NCBI RefSeq assembly: GCF_001870225.1
Contig: NZ_CP017675.1
Coordinates: forward strand, 1,173,756-1,237,755
Origin: Gloeomargarita lithophora Alchichica-D10
Lineage (GTDB): Bacteria > Cyanobacteriota > Cyanobacteriia > Gloeomargaritales > Gloeomargaritaceae
Length of the DNA stretch: 64,000 nt
Reading direction: 5' to 3'
Below are positions 1 through 11,720 of the stretch, piece by piece; position 1 is the stretch's first letter; every line of letters starts with the position of its first letter. A program made the translations under genes and the position numbers. Below the pieces are notes generated by a model. The model was not told where the DNA came from. It saw only the letters and a list, made by a program, of their open reading frames with translations, and did no database searches.

Positions 1-324
1 TTTCGATTGACCCAAGAATCGCCATTTTTCTTTGACCGCCGGGTGGATCAACAGGTCGTGAATTTTTTCCTGGCGCAACAAGTTTATGGTCCTTTGCGCG
101 CCACGGCCAATATCGCCGTCAGTTTGGATAATGGGGGGGTGCAGGTGATTGATGCTACCTATGGTTTAGAATACAGCCGCCGTACCTATGGGGTTTCCGT
201 ATTTTTTAACCCGGAGCGGGCTTCCGGGGGAATTTTGTTTCGTCTGAATGAATTTAACTGGGCGGGCAACCCCGAACCATTTCTGGATCGGGATCAGATT
301 GCTCCTCGTTTGGATGTGCAATAG
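1..324 (+). CDS. C-terminal end of LptD-like outer-membrane protein (DUF3769 type), partial
   Basis: The reading frame is open from the first base and ends at TAG 322-324, so only about the last 107 residues are present. The text, including VNFFLAQQVYGPLRATANIA, SRRTYGVSVFFNP and GGILFRLNEFNW, matches my recollection of the C-terminal beta-barrel part of the cyanobacterial DUF3769 proteins, the presumed counterpart of LptD, which inserts lipopolysaccharide in the outer membrane. Alternating polar and apolar residues and many aromatics agree with barrel strands. lpxA and lpxB later in the window show that lipid A is made. A small transposable element lies six bases after the stop codon. The family call is from memory of the sequence pattern, not a search. 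Confidence 0.7.
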   Translation, partial: FRLTQESPFFFDRRVDQQVVNFFLAQQVYGPLRATANIAVSLDNGGVQVIDATYGLEYSRRTYGVSVFFNPERASGGILFRLNEFNWAGNPEPFLDRDQIAPRLDVQ

Positions 325-329
325 TGCTT

Positions 330-436
330 GGACACCGCTAAAAATAGGTCGTAATACTGCCCCCGTTATGGGTTTTCCAGCATCGCTACATTGCAGCGAT
401 GGCATTTTTTACGGGTGCGCGTCAATAGAGATGCCC
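330..436. mobile_element. MITE family A, 107-bp degenerate copy
   Basis: The left end GGACACCGCTA and the right end TAGAGATGCCC form imperfect terminal inverted repeats like those of the better copy at 22735-22854. The element is flanked by a 4-bp direct repeat GCTT (326-329 and 437-440), as expected for a target-site duplication. No coding capacity is visible. It sits directly behind the stop codon of the LptD-like gene. Confidence 0.7.
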
Positions 437-449
437 GCTTATGAAATAA

Positions 450-855
450 TACCAATTCACCAAAATCAGGCAACACATTCAACAAAAGGGTCGCAGGGCG
501 TAGCCCCGCATTGGGTTTTATGTGAAGACAACATTTAGGACACTTCTATAATGGGACTTTGAGAGAAACTGGCTCCTAAACGGCCTCAGACCTAGACACA
601 GCAATTGTTTTACCTCGATCAGCATATTTTCTTGATGCGACTGGGTTCCAGCCATTATTACCTTGCCGATGTGTTTTGCCTGTCTTGCTTGAGCTTGAGC
701 CTGTTTTAGGGCTTAAAACTTATAAAGTCCCAATAAATTGAAAATTAGCGGTCGCAGGGGCACCCCCCGCCCTTGGTTTTCGGTAATACTGGCATTCCAG
801 CGAGATAACTTTCTGTTGGTGTGAATAAATAGAGGTGTCCTTTAGAGAATTGGTA
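450..855. mobile_element. Composite: MITE with TACCAATTC ends, interrupted by a family A element
   Basis: TACCAATTC at 450-458 and GAATTGGTA at 847-855 are perfect inverted repeats, flanked on both sides by TAA (447-449 and 856-858). Between them lies the family A element 538-840 with its own TTTA duplication. Removing the inner element and one TTTA copy leaves about 99 bp, similar in size to the family B MITE at 995-1091. The remaining interior contains GGGTCGCAGGGCGTAGCCCC, a variant of the GC-rich core found in the other elements. No gene is seen in this stretch. Confidence 0.6.
538..840. mobile_element. MITE family A, 303-bp long form nested in another element
   Basis: The ends GGACACTTCTATA and TATTTAGAGG-type TAGAGGTGTCC are inverted repeats, and both sides carry TTTA (534-537 and 841-844). 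The right 110 bp nearly equals the reverse complement of the element at 22735-22854. The left 190 bp is unrelated to that copy and may be a remnant of a parental element. I found no recognisable transposase text in either direction. Confidence 0.65.
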
Positions 856-869
856 TAAATTCAGCTTGT

Positions 870-1805
870 TTAGCGATTAAAAGGGTCTTGCTTTTGTGTC
901 AGGGGTAATACTCCTGGAACCGAATTGGTTAATCGCTTGATTGCCAGTTCAATATGACCTGCATCTGCCTCACAACCAATAAATTGCCGACCTATAGCAA
1001 TCTTATTTGAATTTAGAACAGCGGTCGCAGGGGGGCATCCCCCGCCCTTGGTTCTGCGGAATTTCCGTTCGTAACTCGTGTCATATTGCTATAGTAATAA
1101 AGTTGCCACCCCCGTTGTAGCAGAACCAGCAAACGGATCAAAAACCAAATCCCCTGGATTGGTACTGGCTCGCAGGCATCGAGCCACTAGAGCAACGGGT
1201 TTTTGGGTTGGGTGTTTACCGTAAAGTTTTTCGTCTTTGCCAGGAGCAGAAATCCGCCAAACATTCTTCATCTGTTTATCGCCATTCTCCGCCTTCATTT
1301 CCTTATAGTTGAAGGTGTAATGTTCCTTGCCCCGGCGGGCTTTTGTTGCCCACAAAATTAACTCAGTTGCGTGGGTAAAACACCGACATCCTAAATTTGG
1401 CGGGGGTGCGGGTTTTTCCCAAATAATATCATTGAGAATCCGAAAACCAAGCTGCTGCATTGCAAAACCCACGGAAGGATACACATGCAATGTACCGGTC
1501 ACCCAAATCGTACCCGTTGGCTTGAGTAAACGGTAACAAGCGGCTAACCACGCCTGATTAAACGCATGGTCTTGGTCAATACCTTGGCTACGATCCCAGG
1601 CTCCTTTATTAACTTTGACCATCCGACCAGCCACACAGGTCATGCCATCATTAGAAAGGTTGTAAGGCGGATCCGTCCAGATACAATCCACACTTTCCGC
1701 AGGTAATCTAGCCATGAGTTCTAAACTATCATCGCGATATAAATGCGATAGTCCCTGCTCCGATGTCCAGACTAATTGGGGTTGAACTGGTAATTGGAAG
1801 GCCAT
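870..1805 (-). pseudogene. DNA adenine methyltransferase (beta class), split by a MITE
   Basis: From ATG at 1805 the protein has DPPYNL at residues 45-50 (catalytic motif IV), HPTQKP (motif X) and, near its end, DPFAGSATTGVA (the SAM-binding motif I). This order is that of beta-class N6-adenine or N4-cytosine methyltransferases. The frame stops at 1089 after TLLL, and that stop codon lies inside the MITE 995-1091. On the far side the same strand reads GRQFIGCEADAGHIELA and continues to TAA at 870. Deleting the MITE plus one TA restores LLLGRQFIGCE in one frame of about 278 residues. The lost segment includes the acidic residue after FIG that normally contacts the SAM ribose, so the truncated form is probably inactive. 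No restriction enzyme is adjacent. Confidence 0.85.
995..1091. mobile_element. MITE family B, 97 bp, inserted in the methyltransferase gene
   Basis: The element begins TAGCAAT and ends ATTGCTA, perfect 7-bp inverted repeats, and is flanked by TA on both sides (993-994 and 1092-1093). A TA duplication is the signature of IS630/Tc1-mariner-type transposases, which would have to act in trans. The interior holds the GC-rich core (CGGTCGCAGGGG, CTTGGTTCT) that is also present in family A. Insert plus one TA equals 99 bp, a multiple of three, but the insert brings a TAG stop. Confidence 0.85.
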
Positions 1806-1845
1806 AAAAATTACATTCAAGGTTGGGTGGCGACTTGATAAACTA

Positions 1846-1963
1846 CAGCAATCGGATTTGCATTAGGAGAAACGGTCGCAGGGGCGTAACTCCCGGACTT
1901 GGTTCTCCTGAATTTCTGTTCGCCAAATGGCTACGCCACGCAAGCTATCGGGTGGGATTGCTA
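1846..1963. mobile_element. MITE family B, second, degenerate copy
   Basis: The left end (TA)CAGCAATC and right end GATTGCTA match the 995-1091 copy with one change. The interior shares CGGTCGCAGGGG, CTTGGTTCT and GAATTTCTGTTCG with that copy but has an extra segment of about 20 bp near the right end. The right-hand TA duplication has decayed to TG. It lies about 40 bp upstream of the methyltransferase start and could affect its promoter. Confidence 0.65.
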
Positions 1964-1964
1964 T

Positions 1965-1995
1965 GGAGGTGTCCTGTGACTAAATAGAGGTGCCC
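1965..1995 (+). repeat. Two right-end remnants of MITE family A
   Basis: GGAGGTGTCC (1965-1974) and TAAATAGAGGTGCCC (1981-1995) each resemble the right terminal repeat of family A. They lie next to the family B copy and suggest repeated insertion at this site. No full element can be delimited. Confidence 0.45.
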
Positions 1996-2025
1996 GAGCG
2001 TAAAAAAATGTCTTATTCTTACCAT

Positions 2026-2808
2026 TCAAAACACCGACTGCTGTTGATAAGCCCAGTACAGGGCATGGAGCCACATATCCGGGTCACTGCCATCATCCAT
2101 GCAATTGAGACGTTCCTGCAACTGCTGGGCCAATTCCCGCGCCAATTGCTGTCGAATCAAGGGATGAAATCGCCCGCACCGCTGGACATAATCCCGCAGG
2201 ATCACCAACTCATCCGGGGCAAGATGCGCCGCTACTGGTACCAAATCCTCACCCATTTCCTCCACCGCTTCCGGCAATTGTATCCGTTGGTTTTGGGTTA
2301 CTGCTTCCTGAATTACGAGAGTTCCGGCCACAAAATCCCCGATACGTTTTTCCCGTTTCCCAAAAATCACAAAATAGGCACCAATTAGAAATAAATCATC
2401 TACAATTCGCAGTAACGTCCGCAAGGTCGCCTCTTGCAAACCTACCGGGCGGCCATCTTCCCGAATTACCCGAATATGCGCCAATTTTTTCCCCGGCGTT
2501 TGCCCCTGCCACAGGGTTTCAAACCATACGAAATACCCCGTATAGATCAAAAATGCCCCCAAAAAACCCAGGGCGGCCAACCACAGCAATGCCCCACTTA
2601 TATCCCCATTTTCATCGGCAAAATTATCTAAAAATTCACTCACCACAATTGCGTAGATCAAAATCGCTTCCAGCACCAAAGCCAACCCCAAACAGAGATA
2701 ATCCACCGCCAAGGCATAGGCGCGATTGCCTGGTCCGGCCAACAGCAACTCCAGTTCCGTATGTTCGGGCGTAGCGATCTTGAGACTGCGCCAAAAGGGG
2801 TGGGTCAT
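2026..2808 (-). CDS. RDD family membrane protein
   Basis: This 260-residue protein has a soluble start, then an RDD domain. The hallmark is the early RAYALAVDYLCLG segment with the conserved Asp, followed by two or three hydrophobic helices (about residues 35-55, 75-100 and 120-150) and the WQGQTPGKKLAHIRV motif. A C-terminal region of about 80 residues is soluble and Gln-rich. RDD proteins are poorly defined; some act as ion or proton antiporters. Its ATG overlaps the stop of the upstream membrane-protein gene by four bases, so the pair is probably co-transcribed and the products may act together in the inner membrane. Confidence 0.8.
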   Translation of the reverse strand: MTHPFWRSLKIATPEHTELELLLAGPGNRAYALAVDYLCLGLALVLEAILIYAIVVSEFLDNFADENGDISGALLWLAALGFLGAFLIYTGYFVWFETLWQGQTPGKKLAHIRVIREDGRPVGLQEATLRTLLRIVDDLFLIGAYFVIFGKREKRIGDFVAGTLVIQEAVTQNQRIQLPEAVEEMGEDLVPVAAHLAPDELVILRDYVQRCGRFHPLIRQQLARELAQQLQERLNCMDDGSDPDMWLHALYWAYQQQSVF

Positions 2809-3698
2809 GGGTCAAGGGAGGGTAATACTAAACCCCAGCCTTCCCGTTGGCATTGGGATTCATAATATAAAGCCCCCAAAACCGCCTGCCAAAAGGGCGC
2901 AAACACCGCCCCGACCAAAAAAGCGGGGATTAAAAAGGCAAATACCATCGGCACTAAAAAGCCAATTCCCGCCACCGCCGGTTCACCAACAATTGCCGCC
3001 AAAATTACACTAACGATCCCGCCAATTAAGGTGGCAAACACCAGCAACATCATCTGCACCATATTCATCACCATTTGCACCGGCAATTGGAACGGCAGTA
3101 GCAATAAACCGCCAATCAAAACCACCAATTGAATCTTCACCACCGCCCCCTGGGTAAGATGCCAACTGCGGGGCAAACTCCGCAACGGCCCCACCCCCGG
3201 TTCCAGCACCAGCGGTAGCGGGTACAACAGCCAGCGAAACACCAACCACGTCCAAGCCACCAGTGCCCCCACCGCCACCACCCCTGCCCAAAGGACAAAC
3301 CCCAGCCCAATCCAGGGATTTTCCCAGGCTTCCAAGCCTTCCAACCGCAGTGCCAAGGGCACCGTTAATAAAAGCCCCGCCCCCCCGATGACCACCAATG
3401 CCCCGGCGGAAACCAGCCCGTAGAGCATCCCCGCCCCCAACAAACCCCACATTTTTCCTTGGGCAACCGTTACCGCCTGGAGCGGGCTTTCCGTCACCCC
3501 CCGCAGTTGTTGCACCACCAACCGGGACAAAGCCCCCATCAGGGCACTATATTTCGCCCAACCATACACGGGCACTAAAGCCCAGGCGTAGGCTTGTAAT
3601 GACAACCATAGGTATCGCCAAAAATGCCTACCATACACCTGCAAACTAAACGTCAGGATATTACCAACATTGAGCGATGGGGAACCGGCCTGGAGCAT
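2805..3698 (-). CDS. Polytopic membrane protein paired with RDD protein
   Basis: The 297-residue product is very hydrophobic, with about six membrane segments: near residues 20-45, 85-130 (Gly/Ala/Val/Leu-rich), 135-160, 190-215, 215-240 and 245-280. It resembles the uncharacterised membrane proteins encoded beside RDD proteins in many bacteria (DUF975 or glycerophosphodiesterase membrane-domain type), but I cannot name a function. It starts at ATG 3698 and overlaps the RDD gene start in an ATGA arrangement. The layout suggests a two-gene unit transcribed leftward. Confidence 0.7.
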   Translation of the reverse strand: MLQAGSPSLNVGNILTFSLQVYGRHFWRYLWLSLQAYAWALVPVYGWAKYSALMGALSRLVVQQLRGVTESPLQAVTVAQGKMWGLLGAGMLYGLVSAGALVVIGGAGLLLTVPLALRLEGLEAWENPWIGLGFVLWAGVVAVGALVAWTWLVFRWLLYPLPLVLEPGVGPLRSLPRSWHLTQGAVVKIQLVVLIGGLLLLPFQLPVQMVMNMVQMMLLVFATLIGGIVSVILAAIVGEPAVAGIGFLVPMVFAFLIPAFLVGAVFAPFWQAVLGALYYESQCQREGWGLVLPSLDP

Positions 3699-3805
3699 GA
3701 TGATTTTGTCCAGATTACTGCCATAGTCTATTATTATCTATATTCAATAGGAACTCTGGGGCTTTTCTGCCCGTCTGCCCACATATTGTTCTCCGCATCG
3801 CACCT

Positions 3806-4159
3806 ATGTTGCGCCCCCATTGGTTCTGGTTATTGTTGCCCACCGTCCTCTGGTCTCTGCCCGCCCAAGCCCAAGAATCTTTTGGGGCAATTGCCCTGGG
3901 AAAAAATAGCAGTCGCTTCGGCTACAGCTACGACTGGAAAAATTCATCCCAAGCCACCCAGCGGGCACTCCGGGAATGCGGTAGCCCCGATTGCCAGGTG
4001 GTTTTAACCTTTAATAATGGCTGCGGAGCCGTGGCGGAAAGTGCCAACCGTACCGGTGTTGGTACCGGCAAAACCCGTAATTTGGCCGAACAAGCCGCCC
4101 TAAAACTCTGCAATGAACCCGGCTGTAAGGTCACCGTCTGGGCGTGCAATTCCCGATGA
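3806..4159 (+). CDS. DUF4189 domain secreted protein
   Basis: A small protein of 117 residues with a Sec signal peptide (LLPTVLWSLPAQAQ, probable cleavage after AQA near residue 22). The mature part has the DUF4189 pattern: FGAIALGKN, a GYSYDW segment, a run of small residues ending in ECGSPDCQVVLTFNNGCGAVA, then a second half ending CNEPGCKVTVWAC. Six cysteines suggest disulfides in the periplasm or outside the cell. Function is unknown. The stop codon overlaps the pyrF start (ATGA at 4156-4159), so the two genes are translationally linked although their roles seem unrelated. Confidence 0.75.
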   Translation: MLRPHWFWLLLPTVLWSLPAQAQESFGAIALGKNSSRFGYSYDWKNSSQATQRALRECGSPDCQVVLTFNNGCGAVAESANRTGVGTGKTRNLAEQAALKLCNEPGCKVTVWACNSR

Positions 4160-4842
4160 GTTCGGCTGACCGGATCATCGTCGCTTTGGATGTACCAGAT
4201 GGGGATACGGCCTTGCGGTGGGTGGAACGACTGCCCGAAGTGCGCTGGTGGAAGGTGGGGTTGGAATTGTTCACCGCCGCTGGGCCAGGGATAATCAACC
4301 AACTCAAACAACGGCAAAAATCGGTTTTTTTAGACCTGAAATACCACGATATTCCCCAGACGGTGGCACGGGCTTGTCAGGTGGCCTTGGATTATGGGGT
4401 GGATTTTTTAACCCTGCACGCCACCGCCGGTTCCCTCGCTTTGACCCAAGCCCAAACCACGGTTGCCCCCAGTTCCTTAAAGTTATTGGCCGTTACCCTT
4501 TTGACCAGCATTGACCCGGAGCAATTTAGCCAGGAATTTGCCAGCAATTTGGGGCTGGATGATTATGTCCTCCACTGGGCACGGCTGGCGCAACGGGCGG
4601 GGTTGGCGGGGGTGATTTGTGCGCCCCAGGAAGTTGCGGTTTTGAAACAAACCTTGGGAGCGGATTTTTTGTGCGTTTGCCCCGGCATTCGTTGGCAAGC
4701 CACTCCCGATGACCAGCAACGCCCCTGCCCGCCCCAAGCCGCTTTGGCCGCCGGAGCCGATTATCTAGTCATTGGCCGACCAATTTTACAAGCCCCCCAC
4801 CCGGAGCAGGTTTGGCAAGAACTGATGGAATTACACCCATGA
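4156..4842 (+). CDS. pyrF: Orotidine 5'-phosphate decarboxylase
   Basis: This enzyme converts orotidine monophosphate to UMP, the last step of de novo pyrimidine synthesis in the cytoplasm. The protein of 228 residues starts IIVALDVPDGDTAL and carries the catalytic FLDLKYHDIPQT motif with the Lys and two Asp residues, then VCPGIRW and YLVIGRPIL at the phosphate-binding end of the barrel. I chose ATG 4156, which overlaps the preceding stop, over an upstream in-frame ATG at 4144 because the family normally begins at this point. The 3' end overlaps the cupin gene start by four bases. Confidence 0.95.
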   Translation: MSSADRIIVALDVPDGDTALRWVERLPEVRWWKVGLELFTAAGPGIINQLKQRQKSVFLDLKYHDIPQTVARACQVALDYGVDFLTLHATAGSLALTQAQTTVAPSSLKLLAVTLLTSIDPEQFSQEFASNLGLDDYVLHWARLAQRAGLAGVICAPQEVAVLKQTLGADFLCVCPGIRWQATPDDQQRPCPPQAALAAGADYLVIGRPILQAPHPEQVWQELMELHP

Positions 4843-5315
4843 ACCCCCAGGAGGTGATCCAACGTTGGCAACTGCAACCCCACCCGGAAGGCGGCTACTA
4901 CCGGGAAATTTACCGCTCCCCCCTGGAGGTTTCCCTAGGGCAAGAACCATACAATGCTTGTACGCATATTTATTGGGTGCTGAGCCAGGGGGATTTTTCG
5001 GCATGGCATCGGGTGCGCCAAGGGGATGAAATCTGGCATTGGTACGGCGGTGACCCCCTGGAATTGCACACCCTTGGTCGGGGTGGTCAGCCGAATTATC
5101 AGTGCCGGATTATCAGTGGGGAAAACCCCTGTGGGGTGGTGGCGCAGGGGGTATGGCAGGCGGCGCAGTTGGTCGCCGGGGGCAGGTGGGTCTGGTGTGG
5201 CTGTACCGTGAGTCCGGGGTTTAGCTTTGCCCGGTTTGACCTGGGGGAACGGGCGCAGTTGCTGCGAGAATTTCCCGACCAGCGGGATTTGATTACCCAA
5301 CTGACCCGTTCCTAG
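4839..5315 (+). CDS. Cupin domain protein (DUF985)
   Basis: The 158-residue product contains LQPHPEGGYYREIYRS at the N terminus, the diagnostic DUF985 motif, then HRVRQGDEIWHWYGGDPLELH and a late APGFSF-like SPGFSFARFDLG. This is a single small-barrel cupin. His residues could hold a metal, but the substrate is unknown; related proteins were once annotated as sugar epimerase-like. It begins at ATG 4839 overlapping the pyrF stop. Its TAG stop shares the palindrome CTAG (5312-5315) with the stop of the convergent DUF3084 gene. Confidence 0.8.
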   Translation: MNPQEVIQRWQLQPHPEGGYYREIYRSPLEVSLGQEPYNACTHIYWVLSQGDFSAWHRVRQGDEIWHWYGGDPLELHTLGRGGQPNYQCRIISGENPCGVVAQGVWQAAQLVAGGRWVWCGCTVSPGFSFARFDLGERAQLLREFPDQRDLITQLTRS

Positions 5316-6628
5316 CTGGAACGCAGGACAATTTCCCCATTTTGCACCGCCACCAGTTGAATTTCCAACGGCCCAGCGGTGTAGATGGGACGGCGGGCGA
5401 TGGATTGCACTTGTACTGCTCCCTTGAGGTTTTGCAACTGCTCCACAAATTGCACCAGGGTGACTTGGCTAAACGAACCGACTTTATTGGTCAAGGGGTC
5501 GGCCAAAATGCCACTCTGACGGGCACGGACATTGGAGGCCAAAAACAACCGGTCTAACTGGCTGAGGATGGTTGGTTCATCCACACTGCCCAAATCCAGG
5601 GGAATCTGCGCTACCACCGCCCCGGTGGGAAAAATGAGCCGATTGGGGGTGACATCGGTGAATACGCCCACTTCGGGTTCGCCACTGGAGTAGTTGGCCG
5701 AGGCCAAGACCCGCACGACATAATCCCGGCCATTGCTGAGGGTATTGACCAGGTTATTCAACTCCGTGCTACTGATGCGAACCCGGGGGGGATTGGGGTT
5801 GGTAGGGCTAGATTGGTTGACGCACAATTCCGGCTGACCTTTGCTCTGCCCCAGACAACCGGCGACCCGGCTGGCTTCCTGGAGGGTTTGCTCCACCGCT
5901 TGGCGGGCTAAATCCGTACTGTTGATGGCGCGGACGGTGGCAGTGGCTAAAACCTGTTCCCGGCGGATGGCCACATTTCCCTGGCGCAGTTGGCCGATTT
6001 CCTGCTCCAATCGCCCCCGCACCTGTTCCAGTTGGGCAATGCCCGTTTGCAGTTGTTGCCCTTCTTTTCGCAATCGCTCCGCCTGGGCACGGACTTGGGC
6101 GACCTGGGTTTGGGCTTGTTGGAGTTGGGCTTGCAGTTGTCCCCGGTCGCCTTTTAGGTCATTGATTTGGGCTTCCAGGGTGCGGGATTCCTGCTCAGCG
6201 GTGGCTAATTTTGCCAAGGCATTTTGGTAGTTGCGGTTAATCTGAGCGAGTTTGGTTTCAATCGCTTTCACATTGCGATCAGCCCCTTGGAGTTGGGTTT
6301 GGGTGCGTTCCAGTTGGGTGCGGGCGGTGCTTAATTCGGTTTGGGCTTCATTCTTTTGCTGTTCTACCTGTTTGAGGTCGTCCTGGATTTGGTGCAAACG
6401 AAACAAACCATCCCGCAACTGCTGGTCAGCGGCCAACAAAACCCCCAAAGTAGTGGCGGAAATCACCCCGCCCGTGGCAATGGTCACTAGCACCGCCGTG
6501 GTGCGGGGACGTAATTTGAATAAACTTAAACGCGCTTTCCCCACCCGGGTGCCAATCCGATCCCCCAGGGTAGCAATCAAGCCCCCCAGCACCAGAATCA
6601 CCAATACCAAGGTGTAACCGGCTACCAC
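5312..6628 (-). CDS. DUF3084 coiled-coil membrane protein
   Basis: This protein of 438 residues is a typical cyanobacterial DUF3084 member. Two membrane helices lie at residues 1-22 and about 45-68, separated by a short basic loop (RIGTRVGKARLSLFKLRP). A long coiled coil rich in Gln, Leu and Glu follows at about 75-225, and then a globular C-terminal domain (about 260-438). The family is conserved in cyanobacteria but has no established function; a structural or envelope role is a guess from the architecture. It is convergent with the cupin gene and follows ligA by four bases, so it is probably read through from ligA. Confidence 0.8.
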   Translation of the reverse strand: MVAGYTLVLVILVLGGLIATLGDRIGTRVGKARLSLFKLRPRTTAVLVTIATGGVISATTLGVLLAADQQLRDGLFRLHQIQDDLKQVEQQKNEAQTELSTARTQLERTQTQLQGADRNVKAIETKLAQINRNYQNALAKLATAEQESRTLEAQINDLKGDRGQLQAQLQQAQTQVAQVRAQAERLRKEGQQLQTGIAQLEQVRGRLEQEIGQLRQGNVAIRREQVLATATVRAINSTDLARQAVEQTLQEASRVAGCLGQSKGQPELCVNQSSPTNPNPPRVRISSTELNNLVNTLSNGRDYVVRVLASANYSSGEPEVGVFTDVTPNRLIFPTGAVVAQIPLDLGSVDEPTILSQLDRLFLASNVRARQSGILADPLTNKVGSFSQVTLVQFVEQLQNLKGAVQVQSIARRPIYTAGPLEIQLVAVQNGEIVLRSS

Positions 6629-6632
6629 AACT

Positions 6633-9735
<3,103 letters not shown>

Positions 9736-9742
<7 letters not shown>

Positions 9743-11199
9743 GGTCTGTCCCCCGCCAAAACCCAGGTATCTTTACTGCCGCCCCCTTGGGAGGAATTGA
9801 CTACTAAAGAGCCTTTTTTCAAAGCGACCCGAGTTAATCCCCCAGGATGGACATAAACTTCTTGCCCATATAAAATGTAGGGACGCAAATCCACATGACG
9901 ACCCTCAAAATGATCCCCGATAATGGTAGGTACGCGCGATAAAGAAAGGGTGGGTTGGGCGATAAAATTGCGGGGAAAGTTTTGGATTTTTGTAGCAAAA
10001 TTAACTCGTTCTTCCGGGGTAGCCGTTTTGCCCATGAGCATCCCATATCCCCCGGATTCGTTCGCCGCTTTGACGACCAATTCATCCAGATGATTTAAGA
10101 CATATTCCCGGTCGGATGGCCGCCAACATAAATAGGTCGGCACATTCCCCAAAATTGGTTCCGCATCCAAATAGTAGCGAATCATATCGGGCACATAGGC
10201 ATAAACCACCTTATCGTCAGCCACGCCCGTGCCGGGGGCATTGGCCAGTGCCACTTTCCCTTGACGATAGACCTCCATAATGCCAGGAATCCCCAGCAGA
10301 GAATCCGGGTTAAATACCTGCGAGTCAAGAAATAGATCATCCACCCGTCGGTAAATCACATCCACCCGTTTCAATCCGCGGGTTGTCCGCATTTGTACAT
10401 AGCCATCCACCACCACCAAATCGCTACCCTCCACCAATTCCACGCCCATTTGTTGCGCCAAAAAAGAATGTTCAAAATAGGCGGAATTATAAACCCCCGG
10501 CGTTAATACCACCACACAGGGATGATCCAGATAAGGCGGGGCAAGATTTAATAAAGTTTCTAACAAATGCCCTGGGTAATCATCCGTGGGACAAATATCC
10601 AACATCCGAAACACTTTCGGAAAAGTATTTTTCATCACCCGGCGATTTTCTAACACATAGGATACCCCCGAAGGCACCCGCAAATTGTCCTCCAAAACCA
10701 ACCAATTTCCCTGGCGGTCACGCACCAAATCACTGCCGGTAATATGACACCAAATCCCCCCCGGCGGCGACAAGCCTTGACAAGCAGACAAATAGCCCTG
10801 GGAAGAAGCAATCACATCCGGGGGAATCACCCCATCTTTGCTGATTTTTTGCTCATGGTAAATATCTTGTAAAAATAAATTTAACGCTTCAATCCGTTGT
10901 TTTAAGCCCCGTTCTAGGTATGCCCATTCCTGGGCGGCCACCACCCGTGGAATCACATCAAACGGCCAAATTCGTTCCTTTTGTGACGGGTCGCTATACA
11001 CTTGAAACGTCACCCCCGTCTGCATCAAAACCGCTTGGGCGGCCTGCTGTCGCTGTTGCAATTCTCCCGGCGAAAATTGGTTAATGCGAGCCACTAATGC
11101 CCTGACTTCCAGACGGGGTTCCCCCGCTTGAATAAACCATTCATCGTAAAATTCTGACGGGTCGTAGTGGTTAAAATCCACGGCGAAAACCGCTCCCAT
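9736..11199 (-). CDS. Circularly permuted type 2 ATP-grasp protein (DUF404/DUF407)
   Basis: At 487 residues this has the usual length. Recognisable stretches are HYDPSEFYDEWF near the N terminus, RIWPFDVIPRV, the DNLRVPSGVSYVLENR loop, ANAPGTGVADDK (nucleotide-binding end), and VVKAANESGGYGMLMG followed by AQPTLSLSRVP. These match the circularly permuted ATP-grasp family, presumed peptide or amide ligases. The gene is followed by the alpha-E gene with a seven-base overlap. The start at ATG 11199 agrees with the family N terminus. The substrate cannot be inferred from the sequence. Confidence 0.9.
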
Positions 11200-11348
11200 G
11201 AAACGGTATAGTTAGTGACATATTACCAGCATAATTACCATAGTTTACGCTACTATTTATCCATCCTACCCTACCGCTGTCTCCGATTAGCTTTACGCCA
11301 GGGTGTATAGTAGGGAAATAGTCTAGTAAATAATACTTAGAAACCCCT

Positions 11349-11678
11349 ATGGTTATCAACCAATTATTGCTGGCGTGGGATAGCTGGTCACGGGAATACT
11401 GTATCGCTATTTGCGGTACTTTTGTCCCCTTGATGTTTCTTTTGACTGGGGCAACGGTGCTGGGGCTATGGTTTCCCTTCCCCCGGCGTTGGATGACCCT
11501 CACGGCTAGTCTGGCGGGGGGTTGTGGCCTGCTGTTGTGCCTACACGTCCTGTCCTGGTTTCGCATTGGGGTGGTCCATCCGGTGACCTTTATTCTGGTG
11601 GGGCTGAGCCTGCTGTGTGGGACTGTCAATGCCGGGGCGGTGTGGCGGGGGCGTACCCGGCTTGCCCTCGGTCGGTAA
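11349..11678 (+). CDS. Small three-helix membrane protein, unknown function
   Basis: The frame encodes 109 residues with three likely membrane helices: about 20-42 (IAICGTFVPLMFLLTGATVLGL), 49-70 (TLTASLAGGCGLLLCLHVL) and 77-98. It ends in a basic tail (RGRTRLALGR), which suggests a cytoplasmic C terminus. I recognise no family. The gene is divergent from the ATP-grasp gene, sharing a 149-bp upstream region, and lies 42 bp before the papain-like protease on the same strand, so they could share a transcript. Support for being a real gene is the clean hydrophobic pattern and lack of any competing frame. Confidence 0.6.
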   Translation: MVINQLLLAWDSWSREYCIAICGTFVPLMFLLTGATVLGLWFPFPRRWMTLTASLAGGCGLLLCLHVLSWFRIGVVHPVTFILVGLSLLCGTVNAGAVWRGRTRLALGR

Positions 11679-11720
11679 AACCGATACCTTACAGTTAATG
11701 CAGGTATTTTTAGGAACCCC

